Shown here in pieces: positions 43,973 to 53,937 of a stretch of 64,000 bases of DNA. The notes under the pieces are model-generated. The model ran no database searches. It worked only from the letters and a program-made list of their open reading frames with translations, and was not told the DNA's origin. Every line of letters begins with the position of its first letter. Position 1 is the first letter of the stretch. Origin of the DNA: UBA2040 sp041751955 (GTDB lineage Bacteria > Bacteroidota > Bacteroidia > Flavobacteriales_D > Crocinitomicaceae); the NCBI GenBank assembly GCA_041751955.1, contig JBGSIB010000050.1, positions 102,567 to 166,566 on the forward strand, read 5' to 3'. The position numbers and the translations under genes are program-made.

Positions 43973-46444
43973 ATGAGTAATTTTAAAACCTACTTTCTTC
44001 TCTTTTTTACATTTTGTGCTGTGCAAAGTGCGCTTGGACAAAAAACAATAGTAAAAGGCACCGTGCGAGATAAAAGCACAGGCGAATTAATGCCTTTTGT
44101 TCGGATACAATTTCAGGACACAAAAACAGGGGCCTTTACGGATACCCTAGGAAATTATATACTTGAAAGTTATTATACAAGTGACACGCTCGTTTTTTAT
44201 TTTTCTGGTTACCAACGTTTAAAAGTTCGGGTTAAAAAAGATCAAGAACAAACCATTAATGTTGAATTAGAAATCATTGTTACTGAGATGGATGATGTGG
44301 TAATTCGTCCACCTGATGAACCAAGAAGTACCACTTTACATAAGAAAGTGGTGGCGAATAAAGATATCAACAACAAGGAAAAGCTGGAAGCTTACGAATA
44401 TGAATTGTACAATAAACTGCAATTTGATGTCAACAATTTAGATGGTGAGTTCAAAGAAGGACGTGGTCTGAAAAAATTAGACTTCGTGCTCGATTATATG
44501 GATTCTGTTGGTGCGGAAAAACCTTTTTTACCTATTCTATTGACTGAGTCTATCTCCGATTTTTACTATAAAAATCATCCGAAGAAAAAGGTAGAGGTGA
44601 TGAAAGCATACCAGGTGTCAGGTTCCGAGCAAATGAGCTTCAATCAATTTCTTGGCGACATGTATTTAGACGTCAATTTTTACGACAATTATATTCCGAT
44701 TTTTGGTAAAGCTTTTGTTTCCCCAGCGGCAGATTTTGCTCGCGGTTTTTATAAATTTTACATTACTGATTCTAGTTTTCTCGATAATCAATGGTGCTAT
44801 AAATTAACTTTTAAACCGAAAAGAACGGGTGAATTGACCTTTGAAGGTGAAATGTGGATACACGATACGACATACGCCATCAAACAATTCAAAGGTAATA
44901 TCGCAAAAGATGCCAATATCAATTTTATATTGGATATGTATTTCGAGCATAATTTCGATATGGTGGCACCAGAAGTTTGGATGATGACTGAGGAAAGAAT
45001 GATTGCCGACATTAATCTCGCTCAAGGTTCTAAGATTTATGGTTTCTACGGACGAAAATATTCTTCACGACGAAATTTTGTCATCAATGAAAAACGGCCA
45101 GATGATTTTTATAAAACTGATGAAACCGTGCAGACTGAAATTGGAGCAGGAACTAGGTCTGAAGAATATTGGAAGCAACACCGGCACAAAGAACTATCTG
45201 ACCAGGAGATAAAAATCAATGAAATGGTAGATTCATTGGAACAAAACTCTTATTTCAAGTTATTGAAAAACCTGAGCTATATGGCGACGACAGGTTACTA
45301 TATTTTTAATAAAATTGAAGTTGGCAGTATTTTTAGTTTATTCAGCACAAATCCAGTTGAGCAATACCGAGTGGCGCTTTCGTTGCGTACTTCCAATAAT
45401 TTTTCAAGAAAAATAGAATTAGGTGGGCGATTGGCCTATGGTTTTGGCGATGAGCGTTTCAAATATTTAATGACCGTTCGCGCCAATTTGAGTGAAAAGA
45501 AAAGAACACTTCTTTCACTTTGCTATAATTATGACATCGAGCAATTGGGACAATCTGCAACAGCAACAACTGTAGGAAGTACCTTTGGCACTGTATTCAG
45601 AACCGGACCGTTGGATAAACTTTCATTCATAAATCGTATAGGTGGAAACATCGAAAGGGATATCAAGAAGGATATCATAATAAAAGGAGGTTTTGAATGG
45701 CGAAGTGTTGAGGCATTAGGTAGAGCGAATTATATTCGGCTTACGAATGAGGGGAATTTACAGGACACCATCAAATCACTAAGCACCTCCGAAATTACGA
45801 CCAGTATCCGATGGGCAAAAGGAGAAGAGTTTATTTCTGGAGCCTATGACAGAACAAGTTTAAGGTCCAAATTTCCTATTTTCACTTTACAAGGCACCTT
45901 TGGTGTCAAAGGTCTTTTTGGAAGTGATTATCAATATCAACGATTAGATTTGTTTGTAGACCATATTCGACCTTTAGGCATATTTGGGCGCATTAACTAC
46001 GGCGGAAATACAGGGAAAATATTCGGCAATGCTGCCTATCCATTTCTGAAAATTCACGAAGGAAGCCAGTCGTATTGGTTGTTAACATCGACCTTCAACA
46101 AATTAAATTTTTACGAATTTATTTCTGACCAATATGCCACTGTCTATTTGTTTCAACATTGGGATGGTTTCTTTATGAATCGTATTCCATTGATGAAAAA
46201 GTTGAAATGGAGGTTGGTGACAGGGGCAAGGGCAACGATTGGTTCTTTATCGGCAAGTCAAGGTGGCAACATTGCTATACCATCGTTTACCCGTTCTTTT
46301 GGTAACGTTCCCTATGTAGAAGCAAGTATTGGAATGGAAAATATTTTCAAGTTTGGCCGAGTAGATATCGTTTGGCGATTGACACATTTAACTCCTGATA
46401 TCAATCCAATTGGTTTCAGAGCGAGGTTATCCTTTAATTTCTAA
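43973..46444 (+). CDS. DUF5686 outer-membrane protein with carboxypeptidase-regulatory-like domain
   Basis: An 823-residue outer-membrane protein. The signal peptide is cut near QSALGQ (residue ~23). Residues ~24-105 form a carboxypeptidase-D-like beta-sandwich (VKGTVRDKSTGELMPFVRIQF). The rest is DUF5686, whose C-terminal half looks like a beta-barrel with regular amphipathic strands and a terminal aromatic (RARLSFNF). Such proteins are found throughout Bacteroidota; their exact function is unknown. It starts at the base after the tatC stop codon and is followed by lptB after 9 nt, so it could be in an envelope-biogenesis operon. Confidence 0.85.
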   Translation: MSNFKTYFLLFFTFCAVQSALGQKTIVKGTVRDKSTGELMPFVRIQFQDTKTGAFTDTLGNYILESYYTSDTLVFYFSGYQRLKVRVKKDQEQTINVELEIIVTEMDDVVIRPPDEPRSTTLHKKVVANKDINNKEKLEAYEYELYNKLQFDVNNLDGEFKEGRGLKKLDFVLDYMDSVGAEKPFLPILLTESISDFYYKNHPKKKVEVMKAYQVSGSEQMSFNQFLGDMYLDVNFYDNYIPIFGKAFVSPAADFARGFYKFYITDSSFLDNQWCYKLTFKPKRTGELTFEGEMWIHDTTYAIKQFKGNIAKDANINFILDMYFEHNFDMVAPEVWMMTEERMIADINLAQGSKIYGFYGRKYSSRRNFVINEKRPDDFYKTDETVQTEIGAGTRSEEYWKQHRHKELSDQEIKINEMVDSLEQNSYFKLLKNLSYMATTGYYIFNKIEVGSIFSLFSTNPVEQYRVALSLRTSNNFSRKIELGGRLAYGFGDERFKYLMTVRANLSEKKRTLLSLCYNYDIEQLGQSATATTVGSTFGTVFRTGPLDKLSFINRIGGNIERDIKKDIIIKGGFEWRSVEALGRANYIRLTNEGNLQDTIKSLSTSEITTSIRWAKGEEFISGAYDRTSLRSKFPIFTLQGTFGVKGLFGSDYQYQRLDLFVDHIRPLGIFGRINYGGNTGKIFGNAAYPFLKIHEGSQSYWLLTSTFNKLNFYEFISDQYATVYLFQHWDGFFMNRIPLMKKLKWRLVTGARATIGSLSASQGGNIAIPSFTRSFGNVPYVEASIGMENIFKFGRVDIVWRLTHLTPDINPIGFRARLSFNF

Positions 46445-46453
46445 CTTTACGAC

Positions 46454-47182
46454 GTGAAATTACACACAGATATTATCCGCAAATCATATAAAGGTCGACA
46501 CGTTGTAAAAGGTGTTTCTATTGAAGTCAATGAAGGAGAAATTGTTGGTCTTTTGGGCCCGAACGGCGCCGGAAAAACAACATCTTTCTATATGATTGTT
46601 GGTTTGGTCAGCCCAGATTCCGGAAATGTTTATTTGGACGAAACGAACATTACCAGTTATCCTATGTTCAAGCGCTCTCAAATGGGAATTGGCTATTTAC
46701 CTCAAGAGGTTTCAGTTTTTCGGAAATTGAGTGTTGCGGATAATATCATGGCCATTCTAGAAATGACTGATTTATCTCTGAATGACCGTAAAGACAGGCT
46801 GGAAGAATTACTGGAAGAATTTAGTTTGAACCATGTCCGAACTACCTTGGGAAATCGTTTATCAGGTGGAGAAAAACGGCGTACTGAAATTGCAAGAGCC
46901 TTGGCGACCAATCCGAAATTTTTGCTTCTCGACGAGCCCTTTGCCGGAGTAGATCCAATAGCAGTTGAGGACATTCAAAGTATTGTTTCGCAATTGAAGA
47001 AAAAGAACATAGGTATATTGATCACCGACCATAATGTGCAAGAAACCTTGACCATAACGGACAGAGCCTATCTTCTATTTGAAGGAAGTATTCTTAAATC
47101 TGGAACGTCAGAAGAGTTAGCAGCTGACGAGCAAGTGCGTAAGGTATACTTGGGACAAAACTTTGTGCTCCGCAAAAAATGA
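46454..47182 (+). CDS. lptB: LPS export ABC transporter ATPase LptB
   Basis: The ATPase of the LptB2FGC complex that extracts LPS from the inner membrane. 242 residues: Walker A GPNGAGKT (35-42), Q-loop in GYLPQEVSVFR, signature LSGGEKRR (136-143), Walker B LLLDEP (157-162) and the ITDHNVQE H-loop. The GEIVGLLGPNGAGKTTSFYM block and DEPFAGVDPIAV are diagnostic for LptB among ABC ATPases. The start is GTG 46454 (MKLHTDII). lptF, lptG and lptA are not in the window. Confidence 0.95.
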   Translation: MKLHTDIIRKSYKGRHVVKGVSIEVNEGEIVGLLGPNGAGKTTSFYMIVGLVSPDSGNVYLDETNITSYPMFKRSQMGIGYLPQEVSVFRKLSVADNIMAILEMTDLSLNDRKDRLEELLEEFSLNHVRTTLGNRLSGGEKRRTEIARALATNPKFLLLDEPFAGVDPIAVEDIQSIVSQLKKKNIGILITDHNVQETLTITDRAYLLFEGSILKSGTSEELAADEQVRKVYLGQNFVLRKK

Positions 47183-47213
47183 TTGAATTTTTCAAAAAAA
47201 TAAGCTACTTTTG
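47183..47213 (+). promoter_or_regulatory. Promoter for the 47233 lipoprotein gene
   Basis: TTG (47183-47185, directly after the lptB stop), 20-nt spacer, TACTTTTG (47206-47213). Confidence 0.65.
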
Positions 47214-47232
47214 AATTGGTAATTACCTTGTT

Positions 47233-47682
47233 ATGACAAAATACATATTCTTTTTAAGTCTTATTTTACTTGTTGGATTATCAGTTTCGTCTTGTAATAA
47301 AGGATGCGATTTCCCAGCAGACGAAAATACAGGCTCTATTGTTCCAGATGCAATTGTTTACGGAGGAAATACAGGTGGAGTTGCAACAGTGCATGCCGCT
47401 CCTTCAGGTCAATACGACTTGAAAGTAAGTTTTGACAATGGTTATACTTATGTCCCTGTAGATTACTCAACTTATACAGTTTTTAATTTCCCTATTCTTG
47501 CTGGATGCAACAGCCATTATGTTCGAGATATTTCAGCGGCTGGGTCAAGTGTTAAATATAAAATAACGGTAGAGTCTTGTCCAGATTGCGAAGAAGAATA
47601 TAGAACCGATAACTGGGTTATAGTAAAGAAATCTTCACTTCCGGCCAACTTTACGGTTACTTATGAGAAGAAAGTGAAGTAA
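47233..47682 (+). CDS. Hypothetical lipoprotein
   Basis: A 149-residue lipoprotein with lipobox SVSSC (Cys21). The mature chain is beta-rich with paired Cys residues (NKGCDFP, AGCNSHY, ESCPDCEEEY), which could form disulfides in the periplasm. No family is recognised. It has its own well-spaced promoter and lies between lptB and the Omp85-like gene. Confidence 0.65.
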   Translation: MTKYIFFLSLILLVGLSVSSCNKGCDFPADENTGSIVPDAIVYGGNTGGVATVHAAPSGQYDLKVSFDNGYTYVPVDYSTYTVFNFPILAGCNSHYVRDISAAGSSVKYKITVESCPDCEEEYRTDNWVIVKKSSLPANFTVTYEKKVK

Positions 47683-47767
47683 TTCATTTCAGAATTTAAA
47701 CTTCTTCAGTTCTTTATATTTATCTTAAAAAAGAGAGTAAATATTAATTCTAAAAATATTCACACAC

Positions 47768-47798
47768 AAAAAAAGGCTGCCCCCTCAGGGGACAACCT
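47768..47798 (-). terminator. Terminator of the 46-residue lipoprotein gene
   Basis: On the minus strand AGGTTGTCCCC pairs with GGGGGCAGCCT through G-U pairs, leaving a TGA loop, then a T run. It fits the gene at 47827-47967 and not a plus-strand gene. Confidence 0.8.
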
Positions 47799-47826
47799 CA
47801 ATGTTTTTATGGTAGAAGTAAGCAGT

Positions 47827-47967
47827 TTATTTAGACGCCAAATCTGAATTTTCTACGTTATCAACGCTGCCGTATGCATCACAGTGTCCACCTTTGGAAC
47901 CACCACATGCCATCAATCCAGCTGTTAATACTAATGCCATTGTCGTTAAAATCAATACTCTTTTCAT
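47827..47967 (-). CDS. Very small lipoprotein, 46 residues
   Basis: The start is the CAT at 47965-47967 and the stop the TTA at 47827-47829. The signal peptide MKRVLILTTMALVLTAGLMA ends in Cys21, a typical lipobox. The mature peptide is only 26 residues (CGGSKGGHCDAYGS and a polar end), with a second Cys. It has its own terminator. Small lipoproteins of this kind are widespread in Flavobacteriales; no function is known to me. Confidence 0.72.
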   Translation of the reverse strand: MKRVLILTTMALVLTAGLMACGGSKGGHCDAYGSVDNVENSDLASK

Positions 47968-48096
47968 CTTGTTTGGTTTAATCGGTTTTCAATCTACGAG
48001 GGGTAAAGTTAAATTATTAAACGTAAATTTCATATTTTTATTATGAACAAAATGTGTTTCCCCAATAAACACGTCTTACATACGTTCAATTCAAGA

Positions 48097-49800
48097 ATGA
48101 AGTTTGCTCCAGCACTTGTTATTTTTCTGTTAAGCCTTATTTCACTCAATGGAATGACTCAAGAATCATACCGAATTCAGTTTATGACCGATGATTATAA
48201 AGGTTTCAAGAAAAATCCAAAAACTGATTTCAATGACAGTCTCGCACTCATCAATTACCTGAAACAATTTCGTGCTAAAGCACTAGAGGAAGGCTACTTA
48301 ACAGCTTCTCTGGATGAAATGGAATGGCAAAATAAAAATTGTAAAGTAGATTTTTATTTGGGTCAAAAATTCGGTCAAATCCTACTGAAAGTTGAAAACG
48401 AAGATCTTGAATATTTTAAAAAAGAAGTCCGCTTGCGGGAAAAACTATTGACCAAACAAGCCTTTCGGGCCAAAGAATTGGGGCTTTTCATGACCACATT
48501 GCACGAAAGTCTGCTGAGCAATGGTTTTCCTTTTGCCAAGGTTAGTCTTGAGAACATCGTCATTTCTGAAAACAATGCGTCGGCAGAACTTACGGTTGAA
48601 CGGTACCAAAGACTGAAGTGGTCAAAAATCAATATTAAAGGAGACACCGCAATTTCGGTCAGTTATATTTCTAATTTATTACAAATTAAAAAAGGGGATT
48701 GGTATGACGAGACACAACTTCAATGGATATCGCAAAGGATCACTCAGGTTCCTTTTCTTTCAGAAATTAAACCCAATGAAATTCTTTTTACGCCTGAAGG
48801 TGTTGAGCTTTTCGTGTATATCAAAAGTCAACCCATGAGCTCCATCAACGGATTTGTTGGATTGCAGCCTGACCTAGTGCAAAACAGATATTTTCTTACA
48901 GGAGAACTCGCCCTGAAACTTCTGAACACTTTGAAAACGGGAGAACTTATGGATCTGAATTGGCGAAATATACAGGCCCAAACGCAACAACTTCAAGTTC
49001 GAGCAAATTTCCCTTTCCTATTTAAAACACCTTTTGGGGTGGATGGAAAATTCAATCTATACAAACGAGACAGTACTTTTTTGGATTTGAAAGGAAAATT
49101 TGGAGTTCAGTATTTTATGAAAGGAGGTAATTTCGTGACCTTTTACTATGAACGGAACTCATCGTCCCTGTTGAGCGGTTCGTCTAATAATACTAGTTTC
49201 ACTGGTTTGGCGAATGTGAAATCCAATAATTATGGTGTCGGGTTAACCAAAAGAAAGGTAGATTATTTACCGAACCCAACACGTGGCTTTTCCATAGAAA
49301 TCAATGCTTCTGCGGGTCAGAGGCAGAGTCAAAAAAATGATACCAGCAACGTTGTGAGATCTTTGATTTTTAAAGGTGAAAGTCAGATCATGTTCTACTT
49401 TCCTCTCGCTAAAAGGCATGTACTGGCCATCGGAAATCAAACTTCTTTTCTGTCCACACCCAATATTTTCCAAAATGAATTGTACCGTTTTGGTGGACTG
49501 ACAACCCAGCGCGGATTCAATGAGCAAGAAATTTTCGCCTCAACTTATTCTATTCTTAGCATAGAATATCGTTTTTTGCTGGATCAAAACTCGCGCATTT
49601 TCCTTTTTTATGACCAAAGTTTCTACGAAAGAAACAGTGAAGGTTATTTAAACGATTATCCTTTCGGTTTTGGCGGAGGCTTGTCTTTTGGGACAAAAAT
49701 CGGAATTTTCTCCATTCAGTATGCGCTGGGAAGGCAGCAAAACAATCCGGTTTTATTTAGAAATGGGAAAATTCATTTCGGATATATTGCCTATTTTTAG
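48097..49800 (+). CDS. Omp85-family outer-membrane protein (BamA/TamA-like)
   Basis: A 567-residue protein from ATG 48097 (MKFAPALVIFLLSLI), which gives a signal peptide cut near NGMTQ; the 18 residues further upstream to 48043 look unnatural before a signal. The first half has POTRA-like repeats (VENEDLEYFKKEV, KINIKGDTAISVSYISNLL). The second half is a 16-strand-type barrel with the GG[LF]TTQRGFNEQEI surface motif and YRFLLDQNSRIFLFYD strand of the surface-antigen family. It likely inserts or secretes outer-membrane proteins or lipid, without a fixed assignment to BamA or TamA. Confidence 0.82.
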   Translation: MKFAPALVIFLLSLISLNGMTQESYRIQFMTDDYKGFKKNPKTDFNDSLALINYLKQFRAKALEEGYLTASLDEMEWQNKNCKVDFYLGQKFGQILLKVENEDLEYFKKEVRLREKLLTKQAFRAKELGLFMTTLHESLLSNGFPFAKVSLENIVISENNASAELTVERYQRLKWSKINIKGDTAISVSYISNLLQIKKGDWYDETQLQWISQRITQVPFLSEIKPNEILFTPEGVELFVYIKSQPMSSINGFVGLQPDLVQNRYFLTGELALKLLNTLKTGELMDLNWRNIQAQTQQLQVRANFPFLFKTPFGVDGKFNLYKRDSTFLDLKGKFGVQYFMKGGNFVTFYYERNSSSLLSGSSNNTSFTGLANVKSNNYGVGLTKRKVDYLPNPTRGFSIEINASAGQRQSQKNDTSNVVRSLIFKGESQIMFYFPLAKRHVLAIGNQTSFLSTPNIFQNELYRFGGLTTQRGFNEQEIFASTYSILSIEYRFLLDQNSRIFLFYDQSFYERNSEGYLNDYPFGFGGGLSFGTKIGIFSIQYALGRQQNNPVLFRNGKIHFGYIAYF

Positions 49801-49816
49801 ATAGAATTTTATACCC

Positions 49817-51121
49817 ATGATCTACTTCATTTCGGCCCTCGCGCTTATCGCTGTATTTCTTGCAATTTGGTTTTTTCTTGAGAACAAGAAGCAAGGAGCT
49901 ATTCAGCTACTTTTGGAGCATCGCATAACCGAAATTTCCGAGGAAAAAGAAGTGTTAATGGCCGAAAAAGAAGAAGTAAGAGCCCAAAGAGAGTCGACTA
50001 AAGGTGAGCTGATTCAGGCAAGTTCTGAACGAGATATGTACTTGCGACAACTGGAAGAACAAAAGATAAATTTTGGAGAGCAGAGAGAAACTCTGGAGAA
50101 ACAGCTTCACCTGATGGGAAAAAATTTGGTGGAGGAAGGAAGTAAAACATTGAAGTCCGAAAGTCATTTGAAATTGAACGAGTTGCTCGCCCCATTCAAA
50201 GAAAAGTTGGAGAAATTTGAGAAAGAAGTGCGCGACAGTCATGACAGCAACACGAAACAATTCACCAGTATGTCTTCTGTAGTGAAAACACTTTCTGAGC
50301 AACACGACAAAATGAAATCTACAGCTCAAAATTTGGTGGATGCTCTCCGAGGTGAAAACAAGGTACAAGGAGATTGGGGGGAAATGGCTCTCGAAAGAAT
50401 TTTGGAAAGTTCTGGTCTGGTAAAAGGTAGAGAATATGATACCCAGGGTTCATTTAGAGATGAAGACGGAAATTTGCAACGACCAGATGTAGTCATTAAT
50501 TTACCCGAAAACAAAAAAATTATTATCGACTCTAAAGTGTCGCTTCGCGCCTTTGAAAGATTTGTGAATGAGGACGATTTGGTTCTGAAAAAAGAAGCGT
50601 TAAAAGACCATATTTTATCTTTGAAAACACACATCAAGCAATTGGGAGATAAAGATTATTCGCATCTGACGGATATCAATTCTCCAGAATTTGTCCTTCT
50701 TTTCATTCCGTTAGAATCTTCATTCGCTCTAGCTGCTAAAGAAGAACCAGATCTGTACGAATTGGCCATGAAACAGAAAATTGTTATGGTGACCCCATCG
50801 ACGTTACTGGCCACTCTGAAAACGGTGGATTCCATTTGGAAACACGAACGCACCAATAAAAATGCAGTTGAAATTGCCGAGCAAGCCGGAAGACTTTATG
50901 ATAAATTCAAGAGTTTTGTTGATGACATGGAGAGAATTGGTAAAAAACAAGACGAAGCCAAAGGAGCTTATACTGATGCTTTGAATAAATTAGCCACAGG
51001 TAATGGTAACCTAATTAGCAGAGTTGAAAAGTTGAAAGCTCTAGGTGTAAAAACCAAAAAGAATCTGGATCAAAAATATATAGGCGACGAACAAGATGAA
51101 GAAACGAACGAATTGGAATAG
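49817..51121 (+). CDS. rmuC: RmuC-family DNA recombination protein
   Basis: A 434-residue protein with one N-terminal membrane helix (~2-22), a coiled-coil stretch (~30-140) and a C-terminal RmuC domain. That domain, related to restriction-type nucleases, is recognised by GDWGEMALERILESSGL, RPDVVINLPENKKIIIDSKVSL (partly shown) and FIPLESSFALAAKEEPDLYELA. RmuC limits sequence inversion between short inverted repeats in E. coli. It overlaps the next gene by 26 nt. Confidence 0.92.
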   Translation: MIYFISALALIAVFLAIWFFLENKKQGAIQLLLEHRITEISEEKEVLMAEKEEVRAQRESTKGELIQASSERDMYLRQLEEQKINFGEQRETLEKQLHLMGKNLVEEGSKTLKSESHLKLNELLAPFKEKLEKFEKEVRDSHDSNTKQFTSMSSVVKTLSEQHDKMKSTAQNLVDALRGENKVQGDWGEMALERILESSGLVKGREYDTQGSFRDEDGNLQRPDVVINLPENKKIIIDSKVSLRAFERFVNEDDLVLKKEALKDHILSLKTHIKQLGDKDYSHLTDINSPEFVLLFIPLESSFALAAKEEPDLYELAMKQKIVMVTPSTLLATLKTVDSIWKHERTNKNAVEIAEQAGRLYDKFKSFVDDMERIGKKQDEAKGAYTDALNKLATGNGNLISRVEKLKALGVKTKKNLDQKYIGDEQDEETNELE

Positions 51122-52343
51122 AATTCTTATCATTTTCATACTTATCCTGAGTGCTTGTGGTTCCAACGAGGAAACAGGTTATGGTCATCTTGTCAATGAA
51201 AAAGAGGCCAAAATTCGTGAAGTGAGTTACCTACCCTTAGAGTATTCTTTGTACCGTGAAAATGATACTTTATCCAAACTTTATTTTCGCTTGGATCCCA
51301 TACATTTTTTGGAGAAATTTGATTCTTCTGGTGTGAAAAACACGATGTATCGCATTCATTTTGAAGTGCGTAACAACCAGTTAGGAAGCAAGAACTTAGT
51401 TGGTATTTCAAGGGAAGAATTACTGAAAGATTCAACCGTGGTTTTGGACAGTTTAGTATTTTCGCTTCCTGAAAATAAAACCGTTTATTATGATTTGGAA
51501 CTTACGGATGTAAACAAACGTTCTTCCAAAACATACAGTGCTTTCTGGGAAAGGGAAGATCAATTTATTCCAGAGGATTTCCTACTTGTAGCTCAAAGCA
51601 CAAATCAAGTTTTGACGCGACCATTTATTTTTAATGAAAGGATAAATATTAAAAGTCGGAAAGTTGGGGAGCGATTCAAAGTAAAATTATATGAAGATGC
51701 GCAAAGCAGTGCTCAACACATGTATGAAATGGAAAGCAATCCTCTTTATGCTAAATATGAAGTGAAATCAGAACAATTCGTAAGTTTGAAGGAGTTGGAA
51801 GATATGGTCAATACTTTGAATGAAGAAACTTTTGTCAAGGTAGAAAGTACAAGTGAAGAAAAACAGTTATCGTTCAACTTTACCAAATTGACGGTGGACG
51901 ATGGTCCATCCATCCAGCCTATAGTCTACTTGCTTTCCAAAGATGAAAATGTAAGTTTCAATACTTGGGTGAAATTTTGGTCCAAAGCATCGGGGAATGA
52001 TGAAATGAAGGCAGAAAAATTAATCAGAGAATTCAATAGAAGGGTGGATTTTGCAAACGCGATTTTTTCTTGTCATAAACTTGGTTGGAAAACAGATAGG
52101 GGCATGATGTACATTTTACATGGACCACCCGACAGAATAATGGATGATGTCCGAAGTGAAACTTGGTCATATGGATTCACAAGCTCAGTCGCGACTTCTT
52201 TTGTCTTTGTCCGTAATCCGAGCGGATTGCACAAAAATGATTACGTATTGGAAAGAAGTATTGGCTATCGTGATATGGAATCGGCTGCTATTCAGCGTTG
52301 GGAAAATGGTTGGATTAAATTTGGGATTGATGGAAATCAATGA
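51096..52343 (+). CDS. GWxTD-domain lipoprotein
   Basis: A 415-residue lipoprotein: lipobox LILSAC (Cys21). The long middle part has no clear domain; the C-terminus holds the GWxTD domain, seen as GWKTDRGMMYILHGPPD (~330-346) followed by WSYGF and RWENGWIKFG near the end. These proteins are common in Bacteroidota and of uncertain function. The start lies within rmuC (26-nt overlap), so expression is coupled. It converges with mlaF, overlapping it by 7 nt. Confidence 0.83.
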   Translation: MKKRTNWNRILIIFILILSACGSNEETGYGHLVNEKEAKIREVSYLPLEYSLYRENDTLSKLYFRLDPIHFLEKFDSSGVKNTMYRIHFEVRNNQLGSKNLVGISREELLKDSTVVLDSLVFSLPENKTVYYDLELTDVNKRSSKTYSAFWEREDQFIPEDFLLVAQSTNQVLTRPFIFNERINIKSRKVGERFKVKLYEDAQSSAQHMYEMESNPLYAKYEVKSEQFVSLKELEDMVNTLNEETFVKVESTSEEKQLSFNFTKLTVDDGPSIQPIVYLLSKDENVSFNTWVKFWSKASGNDEMKAEKLIREFNRRVDFANAIFSCHKLGWKTDRGMMYILHGPPDRIMDDVRSETWSYGFTSSVATSFVFVRNPSGLHKNDYVLERSIGYRDMESAAIQRWENGWIKFGIDGNQ

Positions 52344-53101
52344 TTGTTCTGCATGGAGGCCTTAATCTCTTTCATGAAATCTGATGCATATACAAAATCA
52401 ATAATCTCCTTGTTTTCGGTTCGAATAATAGAATTTCGATCGCCTTGCCACCAATTGTTTCCGTTATGAATGAAAATGATATGATCACCAATTTCAATCA
52501 CACTATTCATGTCATGCGTTATCACAACTGTTGTCATATTCGATTCATAGGTAATCTCTCGAATCAAATTATCGATTACTATTGATGTTTGTGGGTCAAG
52601 TCCTGAGTTTGGTTCATCGCAAAACAAATATTTCGGATTCAAAGCAATAGCACGCGCAATGGCGACACGCTTTTTCATACCTCCTGAAAGTTCGGCAGGC
52701 AATAAATGATTTTTTCCGTTCAAATTGACACGATCCAAGCAGAAATTAACTCTATCCAACATCTCTTTTTTTGTTTGTTTACCAAACATGGTCAGTGGAA
52801 ACATCACATTTTGTTCAACATTCATGGAGTCAAATAAGGCGGACGCTTGAAAAAGCATACCAATTTCTTTGCGCAACTCTTTTCGTTCTTGACGCTCCAT
52901 ATTCGTGAAATCTCTTCCGTCGAAATATACGTTTCCATTGTCGGGTTCCATCAATCCAACAATACATTTGGTTAAAACCGATTTCCCTTGTCCAGACTGA
53001 CCAATAATCAAGTTTACCCTACCGGTCTCAAATTTGGCCGAAATATCAAACAAAACTTGTCTATCTACAAATGATTTATCAATGTGAGAAATTTCAATCA
53101 T
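52337..53101 (-). CDS. mlaF: Phospholipid transport ABC ATPase (MlaF-like)
   Basis: A 254-residue ATPase from ATG 53101. Walker A GQSGQGKS (34-41), signature LSGGMKKR (138-145), Walker B LFCDEP (159-164), and SGLDP are all present. The order ATPase after MlaE-type permease and the close similarity of the ATPase signature point to the MlaFE lipid transporter, which moves phospholipid between the membranes. The ATG overlaps the permease stop by one base (TAATG). No mlaD gene is adjacent. Naming the family member is likely but not certain. Confidence 0.87.
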   Translation of the reverse strand: MIEISHIDKSFVDRQVLFDISAKFETGRVNLIIGQSGQGKSVLTKCIVGLMEPDNGNVYFDGRDFTNMERQERKELRKEIGMLFQASALFDSMNVEQNVMFPLTMFGKQTKKEMLDRVNFCLDRVNLNGKNHLLPAELSGGMKKRVAIARAIALNPKYLFCDEPNSGLDPQTSIVIDNLIREITYESNMTTVVITHDMNSVIEIGDHIIFIHNGNNWWQGDRNSIIRTENKEIIDFVYASDFMKEIKASMQNNH

Positions 53102-53841
53102 TACAAGAGAATCATTTGAGTAAGGAAAAAGTTGCAAATCAAGATAACAACACTGCTATTTACGACAGCTTGTGTTGAAGATTTACCAACATCAAGTGCT
53201 CCTCCTTTGGTGTAATAACCGTAAAAAGATGATACGGATACAATCACAAATGCAAAAACCACGGCCTTAACCAATGCATAGGTAATGTTGCTTATTTCGA
53301 AAAATGAACGAACACCAAAAACATACGTTTCTGTGGATGAGAGACCTGACATTACCAATGATAACCACCCGCCAATTAAGCTCAATCCTATGGAAAAAAT
53401 AATAAGAAATGGAAAAAATAAAACGGCACCCATAATTTTAGGAAGAACCAAAAAGGAGAGAGAGTTGACGCCCATAATTTCTAAGGCATCAATTTGTTCA
53501 GTTACGCGCATGGTTCCTATTTCTGAAGCAATGTTGGAACCAATTTTACCAGCTAGAATGAGTGAAATAATAGTAGGTGAAAATTCCAATATGGTACTTG
53601 AACGAGTAATGTAACCAATCGTATATTCTGGTAGCAAAGGTGAAGTCATATTTGAAGCCGTTTGCAAAGCGATAACTCCTCCCATAAAAGTTGAGAGCAA
53701 AGCAACAATTGGAATGGAATTAATACCAATGTTCTGAATCTCATCAAATAAACGGGTGCGGAAAATTCGCATTTTTTCAGGCTTTGAAAAAACAACCCAA
53801 AGCATCTGGAAATATTTTCCTATGTTGTATAATATCTTCAC
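53101..53841 (-). CDS. mlaE: MlaE-family lipid ABC permease
   Basis: A 246-residue membrane protein of the MlaE/PDR permease family, with five hydrophobic stretches. NIGINSIPIVALLSTFMGGVIALQ (partly shown) and the AGKIGSNIASEIGTMRVTEQ and EQIDALEIMGVN blocks are characteristic. It would form the membrane part of the lipid transporter with MlaF, whose gene overlaps its end. It is divergent from the SprT-like gene. Confidence 0.9.
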   Translation of the reverse strand: MKILYNIGKYFQMLWVVFSKPEKMRIFRTRLFDEIQNIGINSIPIVALLSTFMGGVIALQTASNMTSPLLPEYTIGYITRSSTILEFSPTIISLILAGKIGSNIASEIGTMRVTEQIDALEIMGVNSLSFLVLPKIMGAVLFFPFLIIFSIGLSLIGGWLSLVMSGLSSTETYVFGVRSFFEISNITYALVKAVVFAFVIVSVSSFYGYYTKGGALDVGKSSTQAVVNSSVVILICNFFLTQMILL

Positions 53842-53937
53842 TTCGCTTGCTAAATTAACGGTAATTTTCTTTCCGAAAGATGCGATATTCCTAATTTTAT
53901 GAAATACTTATGTGGATAACGATTATTTTTACCCGAA

